From positions 2,728,001-2,792,000 of the forward strand of contig NZ_AP027922.1 in the NCBI RefSeq assembly GCF_030296835.1: a DNA stretch of 64,000 nucleotides. Reading direction: 5' to 3'. Positions 42,503 through 50,645 of this stretch are shown here, piece after piece (within the stretch, counting starts at the first letter, position 1; the number at the start of each line of letters is the position of its first letter). The stretch is from Pseudoalteromonas sp. MM1. Lineage in GTDB: Bacteria; Pseudomonadota; Gammaproteobacteria; Enterobacterales; Alteromonadaceae. A model generated the notes under the pieces. That model was given only the letters and a program-made list of their open reading frames with translations. It was not told the origin of the DNA and ran no database searches. A program made the translations under genes and the position numbers.

Positions 42503-43478
42503 AATTATTGTTGCCGCTTTTATTGGCTGTTTATGTGAATACTTTGCGTTTGCGCATATTTTAGATGCCCCTAACTGGCTTTTGATTGTTTTACTGCATG
42601 GCATTGCTAGCTTGTGCTTTACCTTTGTAAGCCATGCTTTTATACCTAACAAATACAAAACCACTTTAAAAAGTGGCTCGGCACTATTATTTTTGTTGCT
42701 ATTTACCTTACCTGTATTTGGTATTTTAGGGGTGGTATTCGCCATTACTTTTGCCCTTAGTAAACCACTTAAAAACAACAACATTGATATTGTAGAGCAC
42801 AAAGTTCCTGCCCTGCCCTTTGAGGCAAGAAGTGTCTCAGCAACACCTATTTACTCTATGGGTGGACTAAAAGCTATTTTAAAACATGCCAGTGAGCCTA
42901 ATAAACGCTTAAGCGCAGTAATGGCTGCAAGGCACATGAGTGATGCCCAAGCTATTCCTATCTTAAAACTGGCTTTAAAAGATTTAGAAGATGATATTCG
43001 CTTACTTGCCTATTCAACGCTTGATGGCAAAGAAACGAAATTGAACGAAAAAATAAGCCAGTGCCAACACGCCATTGCCAATACCACGCACCAACCTAGT
43101 TTAAGCAACCTGCAACGCCAACAAGCGGAGCTTTATTGGGAGCTTAGTTACTTAGGCTTAGCACAAGGCGCGCTTAAAAAATACGTACTAGAAAAAGCAG
43201 AAACACTAACCTTAACAAGTATGAAGTTTGACCCAAAACCAGCTAGCTATGTATTTTTAGGGCGTATTCAACTTGCGCTGGGTAAATTAAATGAAGCGCA
43301 GCATAGCTTAACGTTGGCTAGTCAATTAGGTATGGCCAGACGCCATGTATTGCCCTATAAAGCCGAAGTCGCCTTTGGCTTACATAATTACACAGACTGT
43401 CAGCGCTACCTTGAAGAACTAGCACTACAGCCTAAAGGCTCTGAGTTACGCCATTTGCAGGAGTATTGGCATGAGTGA
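42495..43478 (+). CDS. pelE: Pel biosynthesis protein PelE
   Basis: Inner-membrane protein with a cytoplasmic repeat domain; it is part of the Pel synthase complex with PelD, PelF and PelG. N-terminal membrane segments (about residues 1-18, 25-45 and 60-85) precede a helical repeat region with KRLSAVMAARHMSDAQAIPIL and a TPR-like KLNEAQHSLTLASQLG. I start at ATG 42495, overlapping the pelD stop by 8 bases; a TTG nine bases earlier is less likely. 327 aa. It overlaps pelF by 8 bases. Confidence 0.9.
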   Translation: MIKIIVAAFIGCLCEYFAFAHILDAPNWLLIVLLHGIASLCFTFVSHAFIPNKYKTTLKSGSALLFLLLFTLPVFGILGVVFAITFALSKPLKNNNIDIVEHKVPALPFEARSVSATPIYSMGGLKAILKHASEPNKRLSAVMAARHMSDAQAIPILKLALKDLEDDIRLLAYSTLDGKETKLNEKISQCQHAIANTTHQPSLSNLQRQQAELYWELSYLGLAQGALKKYVLEKAETLTLTSMKFDPKPASYVFLGRIQLALGKLNEAQHSLTLASQLGMARRHVLPYKAEVAFGLHNYTDCQRYLEELALQPKGSELRHLQEYWHE

Positions 43479-44988
43479 AAAAAAAGCTGACATTCTACTC
43501 TTACTTGAAGGCACTTACCCCTATGTTCGGGGCGGCGTATCGAGCTGGGTACATCAAATAATAGAAGGCCTGCCTCACTATAACTTTGAACTCGTGTTTG
43601 TTGGTGGTGCACCCGAACACTACGGCGATATTCAATACACCTTACCTAGTAATGTGACTAAATTACATGTGCATTATTTAGTAACGCAACACACTACAAA
43701 AATAAAAGCGAAGCATGGCGTTAAATATAAAAAAGAACTGTTTGATTTTTGGCAGCAACTGCAAGGGTATTTCCGCGACTGTAAAGACCCTATACCCACA
43801 GAGCTGCTAAAGTTTGCCTTTGAAAACCTAGCTAAAAAAAAGGGGATAAACGAAGCTGATTTTTTATATAGCGAATCGTCGTGGCAGGTGCTTGCAAACT
43901 ATTATTTAACCTATTGCGATGAATCGTCATTTATCGACTTTTTTTGGTCGTACAGAAACTTATACAAACCGCTGTTTAAAATAGCTGAAATAGCCCGCTC
44001 ACTTCCCGATGTTAAACTTATTCATTCTATTTCGACAGGTTATGCAGGTATATTGGGCGCAGGCGCAAGCGTTATACATAACACACCATTTCTGCTTACC
44101 GAGCACGGTATTTACACTAAAGAACGTAAAATAGATTTAATACAAGCCAGCTGGATAAAAGAGTCTGAGCAAAGCCTAGGTAAAAACCTAAATACTGAAA
44201 TGGGCTTTATTCGCCGAATGTGGATCAGCTTTTTTGAACAAATTGGCCGCACTACTTATCATCAAGCAGATAAAATAATCTCGCTTTATGAGGGTAACAG
44301 ACAAAGGCAAATTAAAGATGGCGCCAGCGCAAATAAAGCCTCGGTAGTGCCTAATGGTATAAAAACAAAACGCTTTATTGATGCGCTTAACGAAAGGCCG
44401 GCATCGGTCCCTATGGTGGTTGGATTGATTGGCCGTGTAGTACCAATTAAAGATATTAAAACCTTTGTTCGTGCCATTAAAGAGGTTCAAGCTGAGTTAC
44501 CAGACATAGAAGGCTGGATCATAGGCCCCTATGAAGAAGACCCACAGTATTATAAAGAGTGCCAGTTACTCGTAAGCAGCCTAGATTTAAGCAAAAACAT
44601 TACGTTTACCGGCATGCAAAACATCGCTGAAATACTCCCAAAACTAGGGGTTGTCGCGTTAACCTCAATATCTGAAGCGCAACCATTAGTGCTGCTTGAA
44701 GCAATGGCAGCAGGCGTACCTGTTCTTGCAAGTGACGTGGGCTCGTGCCGAGAAATAATAGAGGGAGGAAGCGAGGAAGATAAAGCGCTTGGTAAAGCGG
44801 GCGAAGTGGTGTCTATTGCCTCACCTAGCGAAACGGCACAGCAAATAATCACCATTTTACAAAACGAGCAAACGTGGTACCAGTACCAACAAAGTGGTCT
44901 CAACCGTGTTAATACATACTACGATGAAAGCCACATGTTTGCCCGTTACGATAAACTTTACAAGGATACAATCGCATGGCCGGAATAG
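43471..44988 (+). CDS. pelF: Pel glycosyltransferase PelF
   Basis: Cytoplasmic GT4-family glycosyltransferase that polymerises Pel from UDP-GalNAc. A GT-B fold is suggested by LLLEGTYPYVRGGVSSWVHQ at the N-terminus (PelF signature) and LIGRVVPIKDIKTF with its catalytic-site Arg/Lys. The nucleotide-sugar segment SISEAQPLVLLEAMAAGVPV contains the conserved E-x7-E type pair. It is 505 aa (507 in P. aeruginosa). It overlaps pelE by 8 and pelG by 13 bases. Confidence 0.95.
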   Translation: MSEKKADILLLLEGTYPYVRGGVSSWVHQIIEGLPHYNFELVFVGGAPEHYGDIQYTLPSNVTKLHVHYLVTQHTTKIKAKHGVKYKKELFDFWQQLQGYFRDCKDPIPTELLKFAFENLAKKKGINEADFLYSESSWQVLANYYLTYCDESSFIDFFWSYRNLYKPLFKIAEIARSLPDVKLIHSISTGYAGILGAGASVIHNTPFLLTEHGIYTKERKIDLIQASWIKESEQSLGKNLNTEMGFIRRMWISFFEQIGRTTYHQADKIISLYEGNRQRQIKDGASANKASVVPNGIKTKRFIDALNERPASVPMVVGLIGRVVPIKDIKTFVRAIKEVQAELPDIEGWIIGPYEEDPQYYKECQLLVSSLDLSKNITFTGMQNIAEILPKLGVVALTSISEAQPLVLLEAMAAGVPVLASDVGSCREIIEGGSEEDKALGKAGEVVSIASPSETAQQIITILQNEQTWYQYQQSGLNRVNTYYDESHMFARYDKLYKDTIAWPE

Positions 44989-46340
44989 GTTTTGAGATAC
45001 GTAAAATTCTCAAAAAAAATACCCTACTCTCTGTTTTTGAAGCCTACGGTTACGCAGGATTAATTGGCTCGGGACCTTGGCTGCTTTCTATTATTGCGCT
45101 CATGCTCATTGGCATTTTAAGCTTAGGTGTCGTGCTGCCTAAAGTATTAATTATTCAATTTTTAACGCTCATTACCTATATGATGGCAGCGTCTCTTATA
45201 TTAACTGGCGGACTGCAGCTGTTATTAACGCGCTTTGTTGCCGATCTGTTTTTTGAAAAAAAGGATGAGCAAGTACTGCCTAACTTACTGGGTGCACAAC
45301 TAGTCACAACAATTGCGGCATTGCTTATTGGGTTAGCCGTTTGGCCAATACTACCGCTGCCTGTTGTGACTAAAATAATAATTTTAGGGGCGTTTGTTAG
45401 CTTATGTAACCAATGGCTGGGCGCTATATTTTTGTCGGGAATGAAGGAGTACCGACTTATTTTAGTAACCATGTTAAGCGGTTACAGCTTTATGGTGTTA
45501 CTGGCGTTTTTACTACGCGACTGGCAAATAGATGGACTATTTTTTGCGTTTTTTGCCGGCGAAGCGCTGCTGTTTTTTAGCTTTTTATTTATGATTATTC
45601 GCCGCTATCCCGGTGGTAAACTCATTAGTTTTGATTTTTTAAACAATAAAAAAGTGTATTATAGCCTCTTTTTTTGTGGGCTCTTTTACAACATAGGCGT
45701 GTGGGCCGATAAAATTATTTTTTGGTACTCCCCCGCTACCTCTATTCAAATTATAGGCACATTAAGAGCAAGCCCTATTTACGACTTACCTATATTTTTA
45801 GCCTATTTAACCATTATTCCTGGGATGGCGGTATTTTTAGTCAGAATGGAAACCGACTTTGTAGAACAATACGACCGTTTTTATACCGCCATTAGAGGTG
45901 GCTCATCGCTTGAAGAAATTTTTTACTTAAAAGATAAAATGGTGCAAACAGCACAAGGCGGCCTTTACGATATATTTAAAATCCAAGGTATCACCGTTGC
46001 GTGCTTATTACTGTGGGGCGAGCAAATACTGAGCTTTATCGGCATAGACCCTAACTACAAAACACTGCTATTTATTGATGTGGTAGGCGTAGGTGTTCAG
46101 GTAATATTTTTATCTATTTTAAATATTTTATTTTACTTAGATAAGCGTGCCACCGTATTATTTTTGTCTGGGTTATTTTTGTTTATCAATATCGTGTTAA
46201 CTATTGCTTCAATAGCGCTGGGGCCACAGTTTTATGGTTACGGTTTTGCGCTCTCGACCATAATTACTTCAGTAGTTGGCCTGTATTGGCTATCAAAACA
46301 ATTTGAAGAGCTCGAATACGAAACTTTTATGCTGCAGTAG
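44976..46340 (+). CDS. pelG: Pel polysaccharide transporter PelG
   Basis: Inner-membrane MOP-superfamily protein of about 12 membrane helices that carries Pel across the inner membrane. Begins MAGIGFEIRKILKKNTLLSV, the characteristic PelG N-terminus, and continues with GYAGLIGSGPWLLSI. It is 454 aa (456 in P. aeruginosa). Last of the seven pel genes, overlapping pelF by 13 bases. The downstream 68-base gap to a small membrane gene contains no clear terminator. Confidence 0.95.
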   Translation: MAGIGFEIRKILKKNTLLSVFEAYGYAGLIGSGPWLLSIIALMLIGILSLGVVLPKVLIIQFLTLITYMMAASLILTGGLQLLLTRFVADLFFEKKDEQVLPNLLGAQLVTTIAALLIGLAVWPILPLPVVTKIIILGAFVSLCNQWLGAIFLSGMKEYRLILVTMLSGYSFMVLLAFLLRDWQIDGLFFAFFAGEALLFFSFLFMIIRRYPGGKLISFDFLNNKKVYYSLFFCGLFYNIGVWADKIIFWYSPATSIQIIGTLRASPIYDLPIFLAYLTIIPGMAVFLVRMETDFVEQYDRFYTAIRGGSSLEEIFYLKDKMVQTAQGGLYDIFKIQGITVACLLLWGEQILSFIGIDPNYKTLLFIDVVGVGVQVIFLSILNILFYLDKRATVLFLSGLFLFINIVLTIASIALGPQFYGYGFALSTIITSVVGLYWLSKQFEELEYETFMLQ

Positions 46341-46408
46341 AGGCGCAGTACCATTAATGGTAACTTATAAAATGAAAGCTAACTTTAATTAAAAAGGATT
46401 TATATTTA

Positions 46409-46726
46409 ATGAAAAAAGGAATTACCACGCGCTTTAATATCGTTGCAACCATAGCTTTATGGGCTATAAACTTGTTGACTACGTTAATGACGTTTGATGT
46501 AGGGAATACCTATCAAACGAATAGCCTCATTGATATTTATATACACACATTCCAAGTAAAAATGGCGTTACTGCTAGCAATGTGGATTATAAGCGCCTGT
46601 ATTTTGTCAGCACTATTTAAAGAAGTTTGGAACCGTTTAATTTCAGATATTTTCAACGTTCGCTTAATTGATTTTAGAGAATCGTATACCTTGAGTATCT
46701 TGATAACGTGGCTGTTATTAAGCTAA
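46409..46726 (+). CDS. Unknown small membrane protein downstream of pelG
   Basis: A 105-aa protein I do not recognise. Hydrophobic stretches at about residues 9-29, 50-70 and 94-105 suggest two or three membrane segments; a charged loop (about 72-92) lies between the last two. AAGGA occurs 12 bases before the ATG, a rather long spacing. It lies 68 bases after pelG and upstream of the first terminator, so it could be the eighth gene of the pel transcript. That is inference from position only; no Pel function is known for it. Confidence 0.65.
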   Translation: MKKGITTRFNIVATIALWAINLLTTLMTFDVGNTYQTNSLIDIYIHTFQVKMALLLAMWIISACILSALFKEVWNRLISDIFNVRLIDFRESYTLSILITWLLLS

Positions 46727-46797
46727 AAGTTTGTCACTCTTGTATTGAACAAATTACTAAATTAAATAAACAAATAATATTTAGCGTTGGTTGGATC

Positions 46798-46831
46798 AGT
46801 GTTGGCAGTATATGTTACCAACACTTTTTTA
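46798..46831 (+). terminator. Terminator after the pel-linked small membrane gene
   Basis: AGTGTTGG (46798-46805) pairs with CCAACACT (46818-46825) around a 12-base loop, followed by six Ts. It is the first clear plus-strand terminator after pelG and would end a pelA-G plus small ORF transcript. Confidence 0.75.
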
Positions 46832-46876
46832 TACGCGTGGATAAAAGCACGTAAAACTTACTTCATACATACACGA

Positions 46877-47890
46877 CTACTTACTCACCCAGCGCGCTTT
46901 AAAACCACGCGTATCAACATGTATAAATGCGCCTCTGTGCGACTTAGGCCCATAAATACCTAATCCACCCAGTAAACCTTTAAATGACTCTCGCTTAGCG
47001 AGCGACTCAACTATACTAGCCATAGTTTGTGCATCGCCAATAGAGTGCTTGCCATCGTTGTTTATATCATCCATACGGTAGTCGCCATCGTTATCTATAA
47101 ATATATCGGCAGCGTCGCCAAACACATGGCGGCTAAGTTTTACGTTACCAATAGCTTTATTGTAATAAGGGGTGCGGTAGCCGCTCATTACCACCATATT
47201 TTTAACTGGTATGTTTTCTAAAATCAGTTCTTTGCGTATTTTTTCAAGTTTAAGTAACAACTTGTTTTGTAAAAATAAGTATTTAGGGTGCTTACTTCGT
47301 TGCTTACTCACAAATTCTTTAAGAGAAAAATGCGGTGATATTTTTACATTTTCGTTCTCTGGGATCACCTTTACAAAACCATCGGGCACTACGTAATGCT
47401 TACTATCTTTAATTTGTGAGGGCGTTGGATAATGGCCAATATGGTAATATTTAAGCTTTCCACCTTGTACTTCATCTGCAGGTACTTTAACAAACACGTT
47501 AATTGTCATGCGTTGCTTTTTGTCGGGGGATTCAATAATTACCCGTGTTAAGCCAGGCTTTTTAGGCGCCTGCCACTGCCAGCGGTTTGTATCAGTTAAG
47601 GTGGCGTTGCTATGGTTATTAATAAATGAATAGGGTTGTTTTGATTGTGCATATAGCACTTCAAACTCAACTGCCTCATTAGGCATCACAAATACAGAAA
47701 ACTCCGAATACGGCATTACTATGTCGTTAATTTTTAGGCTAAATTCTGCATCTTCAAAATTTGCTTTATTTTGAATATCAACGCTTGGGTGTGTTTTTTT
47801 CAAGGGCTCGGCGGCATAACTGCCTACGCTTACACATAACACCAATACGCACCCTAAAATCCACGGTATAAACGGCATAAATTCTCTCAT
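46877..47890 (-). CDS. M15-type peptidase (DUF882/YcbK-like) with two calcium-loop motifs
   Basis: A secreted, predicted zinc peptidase of 337 aa: a signal peptide (ends near SYAAEP), a beta-rich N-terminal half, and a C-terminal D-Ala-D-Ala carboxypeptidase-like domain. Zinc ligands are visible in HVFGDAAD (H255, D262) and FIHVD (H324), with SGYRTPYYN just upstream. Between these motifs lie two dockerin/EF-hand-like loops, DNDGDYRMDD (266-275) and DINNDGKHSIGD (275-286). It probably acts on periplasmic peptidoglycan peptides. Three bases separate it from the L,D-transpeptidase gene. ATG at 47878 is an alternative start. Confidence 0.85.
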   Translation of the reverse strand: MREFMPFIPWILGCVLVLCVSVGSYAAEPLKKTHPSVDIQNKANFEDAEFSLKINDIVMPYSEFSVFVMPNEAVEFEVLYAQSKQPYSFINNHSNATLTDTNRWQWQAPKKPGLTRVIIESPDKKQRMTINVFVKVPADEVQGGKLKYYHIGHYPTPSQIKDSKHYVVPDGFVKVIPENENVKISPHFSLKEFVSKQRSKHPKYLFLQNKLLLKLEKIRKELILENIPVKNMVVMSGYRTPYYNKAIGNVKLSRHVFGDAADIFIDNDGDYRMDDINNDGKHSIGDAQTMASIVESLAKRESFKGLLGGLGIYGPKSHRGAFIHVDTRGFKARWVSK

Positions 47891-47893
47891 AGT

Positions 47894-49210
47894 CTATTTT
47901 ATCAATGCAGCAATAACTGACTGTTCTTCGTTTTTAAGTAATGCTTTTGTGTCATGTTGATAAATATCATCTCTAAAATTAACGAGCATGTCTTCACCAA
48001 CCCACGCAGTCCAATACACCAAATGAATAGGTAAGGGCTCATTTAAATAAAATGTTTGTGTGGTATCGGTGTCTCTAGCTTTATCCACTTGTTTAAGGGT
48101 TTGCTCTTCACCTTGGTGCTTAATTATTTCACGCGCCAATGAAAATGGCTCTTCAACCCTTATACAACCATGTGATAACGCACGCTGCACTTGGTTAAAC
48201 CGCTGCTTTGCTGGCGTATCGTGAACATAAATGGCTTCAGGGTTTGGAAACAAATACTTTACTTCACCAAGTGGGTTTTCATCCCCTGCACGTTTTACTA
48301 AAAAGTGATCAAACTGATAAGGCTTAACAGCCTGCCAATCAATATTACTGGGGTTAACTGTATTAGAATCTAGGTAGCTGTTTTTTCTAACTTCAATATT
48401 ATTTTTAGCAAGGTACTGAGGATCTTTTGCCACCTTTGGTGCTATTTCTTTGGTTGCAATAGAGGTTGGTATGCGCCACTGGGGGTTTACTACAAACTTT
48501 TCGATTTCGTCACTAAAGGCGGGGGTTTCCCAACTCGGCTTACCCACTATAACGTTATTTTGCAGTTTTACTTCGCCCGCTTTTACATAGCGTAATGTGT
48601 ACTCAGGTATATTTACATATACATACTGCGAATCACTTGCGCCTGCGAAGTTAGTTATGCGGTAAAAGTTAAGCTTTAATTTAGCCAGCTTTTCCTTAGC
48701 GGGTACATTAAGCTTAGCTAAAGTACGCTTTCCTACTCGCCCATCGACCTTTAAACCGTGGCGACGCTGAAACTGTTGCACAGCATGCTCAATGGTTTTA
48801 TCAAATGTGCACACTACGGTGTCACAAACATTGCGGGTTAAGTCACGCTCTTGATACAAACGCATCGCTAACTGACTCACCGCTTTGCTGGTGCTGCCTA
48901 GTTCAAGTAACTCATTGGTGTATAAAGGGGTAAACCCGCCACTGTTAACTATTTCTGTGTACCAGTTAATTGCTTTCTCGGTGCGCGCTATTAACTGTGC
49001 TGCATTTTGATCAAAATAATAATCGCCGTTTTGCAATTGTTGTTGCGAGTTGTAAGTGGTTAATGATGAATTGGCAAGCGCCACACTTTCAAGTTCTGCA
49101 CTGCCGAGCGCTTGCCCTGTTAGTATGGTGCTAACGCAGCCTGCAAGTGTAGCGTGTAACGTTATGTGTTTTATCTTTGTAGACAATGCATTTGAAATTA
49201 ACCCCTTCAC
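47894..49210 (-). CDS. L,D-transpeptidase (YkuD family, YcbB/LdtD-like)
   Basis: Periplasmic peptidoglycan cross-linking enzyme that forms 3-3 links or related bonds. An N-terminal export signal/anchor (about residues 15-40) is followed by a peptidoglycan-binding domain (about 110-170, AVQQFQRRHGLKVDGRVGKRTL) and a YkuD domain (about 190-380). The catalytic motif is SHGCIRVEEP with Cys349 and His347. It is 438 aa, shorter than E. coli LdtD (615). Immediately upstream of the M15 peptidase gene on the same strand, so both probably act on the cell wall together. Confidence 0.9.
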   Translation of the reverse strand: MKGLISNALSTKIKHITLHATLAGCVSTILTGQALGSAELESVALANSSLTTYNSQQQLQNGDYYFDQNAAQLIARTEKAINWYTEIVNSGGFTPLYTNELLELGSTSKAVSQLAMRLYQERDLTRNVCDTVVCTFDKTIEHAVQQFQRRHGLKVDGRVGKRTLAKLNVPAKEKLAKLKLNFYRITNFAGASDSQYVYVNIPEYTLRYVKAGEVKLQNNVIVGKPSWETPAFSDEIEKFVVNPQWRIPTSIATKEIAPKVAKDPQYLAKNNIEVRKNSYLDSNTVNPSNIDWQAVKPYQFDHFLVKRAGDENPLGEVKYLFPNPEAIYVHDTPAKQRFNQVQRALSHGCIRVEEPFSLAREIIKHQGEEQTLKQVDKARDTDTTQTFYLNEPLPIHLVYWTAWVGEDMLVNFRDDIYQHDTKALLKNEEQSVIAALIK

Positions 49211-49420
49211 TTTGTACCTCCTCGCTAAATATCATTGATAAATGCTGTTGTACTTACTGCTTAACAGTAATAGGAAGGTGCAATGCTGGTGCCACATTAG
49301 AATAAAAACACAAAGCATTGAAATTAATAACTTTTTGAACTTTTACATGATGATATTAAAATACCTCAACTAGACAATTATGTAATTTGGTTGCTGTAGT
49401 GTGTAAAGTTGCTATAGCAA

Positions 49421-50398
49421 TTAGTCTTTTAAAAAGGCTAAAAAGCCACGTTCATATCGACTCAAGTATTTTGTTTTTCGCGGTAGAGAGAATGACTCTC
49501 GCCACGCTGTTTGGGTTTGTTCATCCTCTTTACACAAGGCAATTAAATCTGGGTGAACATACGATTTACGGGCAATAGCTGGCGTGTTACCTAATTGCTC
49601 AGACACGCTCTCGAGCATACTTTTTAAACTAAGTGCACCTTTTGCTTTTACAAGCTGTTTAAAGGCAATAACACTGGCTCGCCAGGTTCTAAAGTGCTTA
49701 GCGCTAAAGTCCTCACCCATTATTTGTTGAATATACTGGTTAATTTCACTAGAGGTTACGTTTGTGCGCTCTCCATCGCTTATATACTGAAACAAGTGCT
49801 GACCGGGTAAATCTTGTAGGTCTTTAATTACATGGCTCAGCACTCTGTCGGTAATGTTTACCTCGCGTTCTTTGCCCGATTTAGCCCGATACCGTAGCTG
49901 TATATTTTTACCCGTAAGCTTAGCATGGCGATTGCGCAGCGTTGTGGCGCCAAAACTTTTGTTTTGCTTTACATTTCGCTCGTTACCTACCCGTAATGCA
50001 CCTAAATCCATAAGCCTAACTACCGCAGCTAATGTGCGCTCTACGCTGAGCTCATCCCCTTGTAAATCGTTTTCTAAACGGGCACGTAAAAGTGGTAATT
50101 TATTTCCAAACACGCCACAAGCTTGGTATTTTTTCGCCTCTTGTTGCGCTCTAAAATTTTCATGGTAACGGTATTGTTTACGGCCTTTACTATCAATCCC
50201 GGTTGCTAAAATATGGCCATTTTCTTCAGGGCAAAACCACACATTTTTATAGGCGGGCGGAAACGCTAATGCATTTAAGCGATCAATCACTTTTTGATCG
50301 GTAATTTGTTTTCCTATTGGGTCAAAGTACAGCCATGTCTTGTTTTTACGCTTACGAGTTATGCCGGGTAAATTATCATCTACGTAGATTAGTTTCAT
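49421..50398 (-). CDS. DNA topoisomerase IB (poxvirus-type)
   Basis: A type IB enzyme that relaxes supercoils by forming a 3'-phosphotyrosine link. At 325 aa it has the size of bacterial poxvirus-like forms. The N-terminal LAFPPAYKNVWFCPEENGHI and the Arg-rich QLRYRAKSGKER segment fit the family. HLFQY, the KHFRTWRAS Arg/His motif and the candidate nucleophile Tyr280 in ARKSYVHP complete the catalytic set. Such genes are scattered through bacteria and not essential. It is flanked by a wall-enzyme pair and an unrelated membrane gene. Confidence 0.92.
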   Translation of the reverse strand: MKLIYVDDNLPGITRKRKNKTWLYFDPIGKQITDQKVIDRLNALAFPPAYKNVWFCPEENGHILATGIDSKGRKQYRYHENFRAQQEAKKYQACGVFGNKLPLLRARLENDLQGDELSVERTLAAVVRLMDLGALRVGNERNVKQNKSFGATTLRNRHAKLTGKNIQLRYRAKSGKEREVNITDRVLSHVIKDLQDLPGQHLFQYISDGERTNVTSSEINQYIQQIMGEDFSAKHFRTWRASVIAFKQLVKAKGALSLKSMLESVSEQLGNTPAIARKSYVHPDLIALCKEDEQTQTAWRESFSLPRKTKYLSRYERGFLAFLKD

Positions 50399-50645
50399 TT
50401 ATGTTCCTAGCAACTTAAACCACCATCAATTAATGTATCACTGTAAAATAACCTTAAACTGAACAACGTTATTGATATATAATCAAAAATTGAACAATAA
50501 TATAAAAATCTGTTTAGTATAAGTACCTTATTTAGCATATAAACAACACTGTGCGGTCTCGTTTAGCCATGCTCATTTTGGTCAAAAAAAATACGGACGA
50601 TGATAATTCCCCCTTCAAAAATGTGCTGTTTAAAAGGAGCATACA

